From Thermomicrobiaceae bacterium (GTDB lineage Bacteria > Chloroflexota > Chloroflexia > Thermomicrobiales > Thermomicrobiaceae): a DNA stretch of 10,636 nt. The stretch lies in contig SLFF01000238.1 in the NCBI GenBank assembly GCA_007124395.1, positions 1 through 10,636 on the forward strand. Reading direction: 5' to 3'. The notes beneath the pieces are model-generated. The model was not told the origin of the DNA and did no database searches. It was given only the letters and a program-made list of their open reading frames with translations. Position numbers and translations under genes: made by a program. Below are positions 6,244 to 10,636 of this stretch, in pieces. Position 1 is the first letter of the stretch, and each line of letters begins with the position of its first letter.

Positions 6244-6969
6244 GTGTCCTCTAATTTCCCAGCGGCCCTCATGCCATGGCTCGTAAATGAAGAAGATAAC
6301 GATCTACTGGTCTATGTGTGGGACATCGCTGGAATGAGCTTTCTCATGGGAGTCGAGGTCGCGGACAACGATGCAGCCGATCTGCCGGAGAGCGACTGGC
6401 TTGCCCTGGTTAGCGCGCAGCACCGCGTTGCCCAGGAAACCCTGTCTCCAGAAACCCTGTTTCCGGAATTCGATCGAGAAATGACCGATGAGGAACGTGC
6501 GCACGTTGAAGGCTCGTCCAGCGAAACCGGCATGGTCATTCCGGATCAGATCGATGATCTCAGGTTCATCCGGGAGCAGGATGGAGTTCACTTCGCCATC
6601 GGGACCTCGGATAACCGGAGGGTATGTGTCATCGCCGGAGGGGTTCAGGACGATGGGACCACAATGGGATCCAGCGGCTGCAACGCGATCTGGTACACCG
6701 CTATGGGTGGGACAGGAAGCTTCAACACGGGAGCCGATTCACCGTCGATCATGGCCTACCTGTTGCCACCAGGCTACGACGAGGTGATCGACGAAAACGG
6801 GGAAACCGTTGCTGAGGTCACTGATCAGTTGTTTGCGATGATCTGGGAATCCGGCGAAAGCAGTCCAGCTGAACTGATTGCCCGGGGACCCGATGGAGAT
6901 CTGCACCTCGGTCTCGGCACATCAGGTCCATCGCAACGCGAGACGCCGCCAGGCCCCGAAGCGCCCTAG
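6244..6969 (+). CDS. Hypothetical acidic soluble protein
   Basis: I do not recognise this 241-residue protein. It is strongly acidic, has no signal peptide or membrane span, and looks cytoplasmic. Visible features are a central RRVCVIAGG strand-like segment followed by TTMGSSGCNAIWYTAMGG, a GYDEVIDENGETVAEV stretch near 178-193, and a Pro/Gly-rich disordered tail. The GTG at 6244 is only a formal start: no ribosome binding site precedes it, and the same frame stays open back to a TAA at 6085-6087. The upstream codons read like protein (RFKVLRDSLSGEVLDVDG, then SVTRFSFSNPHDADVAEFL), with third-position GC similar to the gene itself. No ATG, GTG or TTG occurs in that stretch. The real protein may therefore be 35-40 residues longer, starting at a rare codon such as CTG 6127, or carry a frameshift near its start. 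It is the only plus-strand gene and ends at a bidirectional terminator. Confidence 0.7.
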   Translation: MSSNFPAALMPWLVNEEDNDLLVYVWDIAGMSFLMGVEVADNDAADLPESDWLALVSAQHRVAQETLSPETLFPEFDREMTDEERAHVEGSSSETGMVIPDQIDDLRFIREQDGVHFAIGTSDNRRVCVIAGGVQDDGTTMGSSGCNAIWYTAMGGTGSFNTGADSPSIMAYLLPPGYDEVIDENGETVAEVTDQLFAMIWESGESSPAELIARGPDGDLHLGLGTSGPSQRETPPGPEAP

Positions 6970-7006
6970 GATCCAGCCCGGCACAGTCACTTCACACCGC
7001 ACAGCA

Positions 7007-7033
7007 AAAGGGAGGGCCGAGTGCCCTCCCTTT
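7007..7033. terminator. Bidirectional intrinsic terminator between convergent genes
   Basis: AAAGGGAGGGC (7007-7017) pairs perfectly with GCCCTCCCTTT (7023-7033) around a CGAGT loop, followed by ATCCTTTT. The A-tract on one side and T-tract on the other allow use from both strands. It lies 38 bases after the hypothetical gene and 62 bases after the NlpC/P60 gene stop on the opposite strand. Confidence 0.88.
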
Positions 7034-7045
7034 ATCCTTTTCGAT

Positions 7046-7092
7046 ACTCTCTCCCCTCTCCCAGAATTGGGAGAGGGGTCGGGGGTGAGGGC
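7046..7092. repeat. Dispersed-type inverted repeat (CCCCTCTCCC family)
   Basis: CCCCTCTCCCA (7053-7063) and TGGGAGAGGGG (7068-7078) are perfect 11-bp inverted arms around GAAT, followed by TCGGGGGTGAGGGCGA. This combination of a C-rich palindrome plus a GGGGGTGAGGGC tail resembles a short intergenic repeat that I recall as abundant in several bacterial genomes, including Chloroflexota. It begins two bases after the NlpC/P60 stop. Its copy number in this genome cannot be seen from the window. Confidence 0.6.
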
Positions 7093-7094
7093 GA

Positions 7095-8468
7095 TTACTG
7101 AATCCGGACCGCTGAATGGTATCGCGGTCCCCAGTAGTCATCCCAGAGGTTGCTGATCACGACGCCGACACTCGGGTTAGCGGCGTTGATGAACTGTCCA
7201 CCACCAATGTAGATGCCTGCGTGCGACAGACCTGGCTGATAGGTGTTCTGCTGGAACACGATATCGCCGGGCTGCAGGTTGCCTGACGACACCGGAGTGC
7301 CGAACGAGGCCTGGCTGTGCATGTCCCGTGGGAATCCACCGCCGGTGATCTGGTTGACCACATAGTAGGTGAAGCCGGTGCAATCGAAGCTGCTCGGGCC
7401 AGTTGCTCCCCAGACATACGGGGCGCCCTGGAACTGCATCGCCACATTGACGATCTGCTGGCCAGCACTGCTGCTCGCCGGAGCGGACTGCTGCGCCTGC
7501 TGTGGTTCCGGCTCTGGCTCGGCCTGAGCCTGCGGTGCTGGTTCCGGCTCTGGTTCTGGTTCTGGCTCGGGTTCCGGTTCTGGCTCTGGAGCTGCCTGCT
7601 GCGGCTCTGGTTCCGGCTGTGGTTCTGGTTGTGGCTCTGGTTGTGGCTCGGGCGCTGGCTCTGGCTCCGCAGCCGGCTCACTGGCAACCTGAGCGCTACC
7701 GCCCGGAATCGTGATCTCCTGACCTGGATGAATCAGGTCCGGATTTGAGATTCCGTTGGCTTCATAGTTGATGATTGCTGTCAGGGTTACACCATGCGAG
7801 TTTGCGATGCTCTGCAGCGTGTCGCCTGGCTGAACCGTGTAGCTGGTCAGTGACGTCTCCACAAAGCTGGCATCGCCCGGGATCTGGATCTGGTCACCTG
7901 GGTAGATGCGATCCGGGTCTGCCAGGCCATTCACCGAAATCAGCGTAGACATGTCTACACCGTACTGATTGGCGATGTCCTTCAGCGTGTCGCCCGGCTG
8001 AACTGCGTGGGTGGAACCACCGTTGCTGGCCGGCGCAGAGGTAAGCGAGTCACCCGAAGACTGCGAATCATCGACCGTCTGGAAACTGCCGGTGCCATCG
8101 TTGTCTGATGGCGCTGCCTTGGCACTGTTCGGCGAGAAGCCCTGTGCCACCGTGCCGGAACCAATGGTGGCCACCGTCAGGGCAACCATCATCGGGTATT
8201 TCAGCTTCGGTGAAATGTGAAGCGGGATCGATTCTTTCTGGCGATAGATGATCGTTGGCGGAAGATCATCCCGATAGGGGACCCAGTATCCCGGGTCGTT
8301 CTCGGTTGTGGAGGCCAGTACTGCCTCTGCCCACGGATTCATCAGCTCGGCATCATCCGGGGTATCAGGACTCGTACGACCAATCTCACGTGCCGTCAAG
8401 GTTGTCGTTGTTGACGTCGGCGGAATCCAGCCAAACTGACGTTCTGAACGGTGCGAGGCACCTTCCAT
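7095..8468 (-). CDS. LysM-LysM-NlpC/P60 peptidoglycan endopeptidase with N-terminal membrane anchor
   Basis: A 457-residue protein. Residues 1-90 are hydrophilic and probably cytoplasmic, and one hydrophobic segment (about 91-111, YPMMVALTVATIGSGTVAQG) follows Lys-rich PKLK. It could act as an anchor or an internal signal ending near SAKAA. LysM domains lie at about 153-198 (HAVQPGDTLKDIANQYGV) and 209-256 (YTVQPGDTLQSIANSHGV) and bind glycan. Residues 264-330 are a Pro-Glu-Gln linker. The NlpC/P60 domain at about 335-457 carries Cys363 (FDCTGF), His416 (SHAGIY) and, as third polar residue, probably Asn428 (FINAAN). It should cleave stem-peptide bonds (D-Glu-diamino acid type) in the cell wall outside the membrane. 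The ATG at 8468 has GGAGG ten bases upstream. It is a single gene with a long structured leader. Confidence 0.93.
   Translation of the reverse strand: MEGASHRSERQFGWIPPTSTTTTLTAREIGRTSPDTPDDAELMNPWAEAVLASTTENDPGYWVPYRDDLPPTIIYRQKESIPLHISPKLKYPMMVALTVATIGSGTVAQGFSPNSAKAAPSDNDGTGSFQTVDDSQSSGDSLTSAPASNGGSTHAVQPGDTLKDIANQYGVDMSTLISVNGLADPDRIYPGDQIQIPGDASFVETSLTSYTVQPGDTLQSIANSHGVTLTAIINYEANGISNPDLIHPGQEITIPGGSAQVASEPAAEPEPAPEPQPEPQPEPQPEPEPQQAAPEPEPEPEPEPEPEPEPAPQAQAEPEPEPQQAQQSAPASSSAGQQIVNVAMQFQGAPYVWGATGPSSFDCTGFTYYVVNQITGGGFPRDMHSQASFGTPVSSGNLQPGDIVFQQNTYQPGLSHAGIYIGGGQFINAANPSVGVVISNLWDDYWGPRYHSAVRIQ
7479..7679 (-). repeat. Pro-Glu-Gln codon repeats in the NlpC/P60 linker
   Basis: Degenerate 6-bp and 12-bp repeats of CCN-GAR and CCN-CAR codons encode a PEPEPQ-type linker of about 65 residues. 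Such linkers span the cell wall and hold catalytic domains away from LysM domains. The repeats produce long meaningless Trp/Leu-rich frames on the plus strand. Confidence 0.8.
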
Positions 8469-8529
8469 ATCTTAATTCCCTCCCTGGTTCGATGTTGGCT
8501 ACAACGCGCGCTTGTTTCAGTACGATCCG

Positions 8530-8554
8530 GCGCGAATATTCTCCCCATTCGCGC
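8530..8554 (-). promoter_or_regulatory. Hairpin in the leader of the NlpC/P60 gene
   Basis: GCGCGAAT (8530-8537) pairs perfectly with ATTCGCGC (8547-8554) around a 9-base loop. It lies 62-86 bases before the ATG, downstream of the candidate promoter, so it would be in the mRNA leader. Two direct copies of AACGCGCGC (8503-8511 and 8564-8572) flank it. It does not match a riboswitch I know. Confidence 0.4.
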
Positions 8555-8572
8555 TCAAATTTTAACGCGCGC

Positions 8573-8602
8573 AGTATACGCCCTGACCAATGATAACTGC
8601 AA
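8573..8602 (-). promoter_or_regulatory. Candidate promoter of the NlpC/P60 gene
   Basis: On the minus strand, TTGCAG (8602-8597) and TATACT (8578-8573) are spaced by 18 bases. The -10 matches at five of six positions; the -35 is weaker. Transcription would begin near 8566, giving a leader of about 100 bases. Confidence 0.45.
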
Positions 8603-8607
8603 CGTTC

Positions 8608-8629
8608 GCACCGGAGGTACATCCGGTGC
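8608..8629. promoter_or_regulatory. Inverted repeat just upstream of the NlpC/P60 candidate promoter
   Basis: GCACCGGA (8608-8615) and TCCGGTGC (8622-8629) are perfect 8-bp arms around GGTACA. It lies immediately upstream of the predicted -35, a common position for an activator or repressor site. It could equally be a leader hairpin if transcription starts further upstream. Confidence 0.4.
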
Positions 8630-8731
8630 TCCGGGTGAGTGTAAACGTACACCCTTAAATTCTCCTGAATTCTGATCAGGGAATCGATTGATTCATCCTG
8701 CGGGAATACATTGCCGGATAGTTCACCAACT

Positions 8732-8760
8732 GGGGGCCTGTTCTGATCGAACAGGCCCCC
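8732..8760 (-). terminator. Strong 12-bp hairpin after the LLM oxidoreductase gene
   Basis: GGGGGCCTGTTC (8732-8743) pairs perfectly with GAACAGGCCCCC (8749-8760) around TGATC. It begins 20 bases after the stop of the oxidoreductase gene. No T-run follows on the minus strand, so it is a hairpin-only terminator or an RNA 3'-end stabiliser. Confidence 0.7.
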
Positions 8761-8780
8761 GGTGCAACACGATGCGTGGC

Positions 8781-9650
8781 TCAGGAAACACCGACTTCGT
8801 CGGCAAATCGTCGGATCATTTCGATGTGATCCGACGGCGATTTCAGCCCCATCCGCATGGTGTTGACGCTGAGATGGGTAGCGCCGAGGTCGCGCCAGCC
8901 TTCGAACTCTGCCTTCCAGACGTCCGGCGATTTATCCATCAGTGACACGCGAGCTTCCATCCCGAACTCGTCAGGATCCCGGCCAGCCTCAGAAACATAC
9001 TGGCGAATCGTCTCCACGATCTGCTTGCCTTCATCGTCCGGTGGGAACTGCGGCATGAATCCATCGGCCAGGCGGGCGGCCCGGCGGTAAGCGATATCGG
9101 TCTTGCCACCCAGCCAGATCGGGATCGGGCGCTGCACCGGCAGCGGGTTGATTCCTGCCTCGGGAATGGTGTGATATTCACCCTTGTAGTCGATCGTCTC
9201 GTTGATCCACAGCTGGCGCATGAGATCCATCTGCTCTTCCTCACGCTTGCCGCGGTTCCGGAAGTTCTCGTTCAAACCAACGTACTCGAGCTCGTTCCAG
9301 CCCACGCCAATTCCGAGTCGAAATCGCCCTTTGTTGAGCACATCGAGGCTGGCGGCCTGCTTGGCGAGCAGAACAGTCTGGCGCTGTGGGGAAATGATGA
9401 CGCCGGTGACGAACTCCAGATCGCTGGCGATTGCCGACATGTACGCAAACAACACGAACGGTTCGTGAAAGACATCAGTGGCGCTATATGGGCCAGACCA
9501 GTCGGGGCGGTTTTCCAGCGAGGCGCCCAGCACATGGTCGTAGGCCAGGATGTGACGAAAGCCAAGCTCCTCGGTGACGTGTGTGTATTCCCGAATAAAT
9601 CCAGGATCTGTTCCGCTCTCGGTCTGCGGAAAGACAACTCCAACGCGCAT
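8781..9650 (-). CDS. LLM-class (luciferase-like) F420-dependent oxidoreductase
   Basis: A 289-residue bacterial-luciferase-like monooxygenase-fold protein. The N-terminal strand MRVGVVFPQ, ILAYDHV (34-40), GRFRLGIGVGWN (108-119), PIPIWLGGKTD (175-185) and ARLADGFMP (192-200) are the landmark strands and loops of the TIM-barrel family. They most resemble the F420-dependent subgroup described as the TIGR03619 type. Such enzymes use reduced F420 (sometimes FMN) for two-electron oxidations or reductions, and the substrate cannot be predicted. Length is normal for the subgroup. The ATG at 9650 has GAGGAG (9665-9660) nine bases upstream, an excellent ribosome binding site. A strong hairpin lies downstream and a 19-bp palindrome 68 bases upstream. 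With 93 bases between it and the PLP-enzyme gene, it may be co-transcribed or have its own promoter. Use of F420 is inferred from family resemblance. Confidence 0.9.
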   Translation of the reverse strand: MRVGVVFPQTESGTDPGFIREYTHVTEELGFRHILAYDHVLGASLENRPDWSGPYSATDVFHEPFVLFAYMSAIASDLEFVTGVIISPQRQTVLLAKQAASLDVLNKGRFRLGIGVGWNELEYVGLNENFRNRGKREEEQMDLMRQLWINETIDYKGEYHTIPEAGINPLPVQRPIPIWLGGKTDIAYRRAARLADGFMPQFPPDDEGKQIVETIRQYVSEAGRDPDEFGMEARVSLMDKSPDVWKAEFEGWRDLGATHLSVNTMRMGLKSPSDHIEMIRRFADEVGVS

Positions 9651-9717
9651 GTTCTTGAACTCCTCAAATTGTCGGCCGGCAAAAACTATCCATCAGCATC
9701 AACACGCAATGCGGGGT

Positions 9718-9736
9718 GATTCATTCCGAATGAATC
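9718..9736. promoter_or_regulatory. 19-bp palindrome upstream of the LLM oxidoreductase, candidate operator
   Basis: GATTCATTC (9718-9726) and GAATGAATC (9728-9736) are perfect 9-bp arms around a single C. The minimal centre favours a dimeric-repressor operator over an RNA hairpin, and no T-run follows to suggest a terminator. It lies 8 bases after the PLP-enzyme stop and 68 bases before the oxidoreductase start. Confidence 0.5.
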
Positions 9737-9743
9737 GACAACG

Positions 9744-10636
9744 TCAGGCCCGAATACCGTAATTCGCTCGTAGCGCCTTTCCGATCTCCATCCAGTCCGC
9801 CCCAACATGCGGCACGTCGTGGGTGCCCAGATCGCGATCCTTGAATCCGCTGGATGTCGAGACACAGACCACTGGGCCGCGAACCGGCAAACCTCGCTCG
9901 ACGGCATGTCGCAGTCCAGCAATACTCGACGAGCTCGAAAGCTCCTGCCAGACACCGGATTTTCCAGCCTGGATCCGGGCCTCCTGCATCTCCTGATCAC
10001 TCACCAGCACCGGGAAGCCATCAGTCCGGTGAAGGCCCGCCCGGCCGCGTATTCCGCCGATCGTATTGCCGATTGCGTAAGCATCGGTCGGGTTCGGATC
10101 GACAGTCGTCACCGGGACATCCTGGCGTATCGCGTTGGCCAGCGGTCCACGGGCGCCTGGCTCACAGGAGACCAGCACCGGTACATCCTCCACGATACCC
10201 AGATCACGAAGCTCCACGAACCCTTTGGCGACGCCCATCAGCATCTCTCCATAACCGGTCGGCACGAAGACCGTTCCCGGAACCCGGTTCCCCAGCTGGC
10301 GGAAGAGCTCCCAGGCAATCGTCCGATAGCCTTCGGTGCCGAACGGATGGCCGGTATGGAACGTCGTCTGATTGCTGACCGGTTGATAGCCGAGATGTTC
10401 CCGAACCATACGCACGGCCTCCCAGCGAACCTCACTCGGAGCCGCGATCACCGCAGCACCATACCCGAGCGCGAAACTGATGATCGCCCTGGGAGATTCG
10501 GCCGAGGCGAGCATCACACACGGAATACCTGCCCGGGCGGCAAACGCCGCAGCTGACGCTCCATGATTTCCGGAGGAAGCAACCACGATGCCGGGAGCGC
10601 TGGAATGGACCGCCGCACTGACCGTGCAGAGATTCA
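9744..10636 (-). CDS. Threonine synthase-like PLP-dependent enzyme (fold type II), partial
   Basis: The frame is open from the right edge (first full codon 10634-10632), so the N-terminus is missing; a GTG at 10586 is internal, not the start. About 296 residues are visible. SSGNHG (10577-10560) is the loop that cradles PLP and substrate in fold type II enzymes. VFVPTGYGEMLMGVAKGFVEL is the Gly-rich phosphate-binding region of threonine synthases. The C-terminal STSSGFKDRD (9860-9831) matches the threonine-synthase T-G-x-G-L-K-D motif. The Schiff-base lysine (normally in a SFKD/SYKDR motif) lies outside the window. The likely reaction is O-phosphohomoserine to threonine. SSGNHG is also seen in threonine dehydratases and related lyases, so the exact activity is open. 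An intergenic palindrome follows the stop. Confidence 0.85.
   Translation of the reverse strand, partial: NLCTVSAAVHSSAPGIVVASSGNHGASAAAFAARAGIPCVMLASAESPRAIISFALGYGAAVIAAPSEVRWEAVRMVREHLGYQPVSNQTTFHTGHPFGTEGYRTIAWELFRQLGNRVPGTVFVPTGYGEMLMGVAKGFVELRDLGIVEDVPVLVSCEPGARGPLANAIRQDVPVTTVDPNPTDAYAIGNTIGGIRGRAGLHRTDGFPVLVSDQEMQEARIQAGKSGVWQELSSSSSIAGLRHAVERGLPVRGPVVCVSTSSGFKDRDLGTHDVPHVGADWMEIGKALRANYGIRA

Noticed and set aside
7317..7748. Plus-strand frame rich in Trp and Leu that looks like a membrane protein
   Set aside because: It is the reverse reading of the Pro-Glu-Gln repeat of the hydrolase linker, so the hydrophobic look is an artefact.
8469..8700. c-di-AMP (ydaO-type) riboswitch upstream of the hydrolase
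   Set aside because: The region has hairpins but I could not find the conserved riboswitch core, and the leader after the likely promoter is short.
9718..9736. Terminator of the PLP enzyme gene
   Set aside because: The centre is too short for a stable loop and no T-run follows on the minus strand; an operator fits better.
9807..10556. 249-codon plus-strand frame opposite the PLP enzyme
   Set aside because: Antisense shadow of a conserved enzyme; no motif and an Arg/His-rich composition typical of such shadows.

Overview
The window is about 10.6 kb of moderately GC-rich bacterial chromosome. It has ten protein genes, nine of them on the minus strand. The mix of gene types suggests Chloroflexota, perhaps a Thermomicrobia-like lineage: an F420-type luciferase-like oxidoreductase, a RibA-RibD_C fusion, a LysM-NlpC/P60 protein with a long cytoplasmic tail, and a CCCCTCTCCC-type dispersed repeat. 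This placement is an impression from gene content, not a phylogeny.

Left part (1-3650, minus strand). Four genes form a tightly coupled operon. In transcription order they are a GTP cyclohydrolase II-RibD_C reductase fusion (3650-2208), a medium-chain dehydrogenase without zinc ligands (2211-1168), a small 6-pyruvoyl-tetrahydropterin-synthase-like protein with an altered active site (1168-788), and a family 4 glycosyltransferase (791 to beyond the left edge). All three junctions overlap by a few bases (GTGA, TGATG, ATGA). Read together, they suggest a pathway that opens GTP, reduces and rearranges the product, and attaches a sugar to it. The end product cannot be told from the sequence. This is the best candidate here for an undescribed system.

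Middle (3651-7090). A 250-base control region holds a small palindrome and a GC-rich hairpin. It is followed by a membrane fatty-acid desaturase (3901-4794) and a membrane-anchored diguanylate cyclase with intact GGDEF and I-site (4981-5910), both minus strand. The only plus-strand gene (6244-6969) encodes an unrecognised acidic protein whose reading frame continues upstream with no normal start codon. A bidirectional terminator (7007-7033) and a dispersed inverted repeat (about 7046-7092) separate it from the next gene.

Right part (7095-10636, minus strand). A cell-wall hydrolase has two LysM domains, a Pro-Glu-Gln linker and an NlpC/P60 domain, and is preceded by a structured leader. It is followed by an F420-type LLM oxidoreductase (8781-9650) and a threonine-synthase-like PLP enzyme cut by the right edge (9744-10636). 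A 19-bp palindrome lies between the last two. No tRNA, rRNA, CRISPR array, transposase or phage gene was seen.
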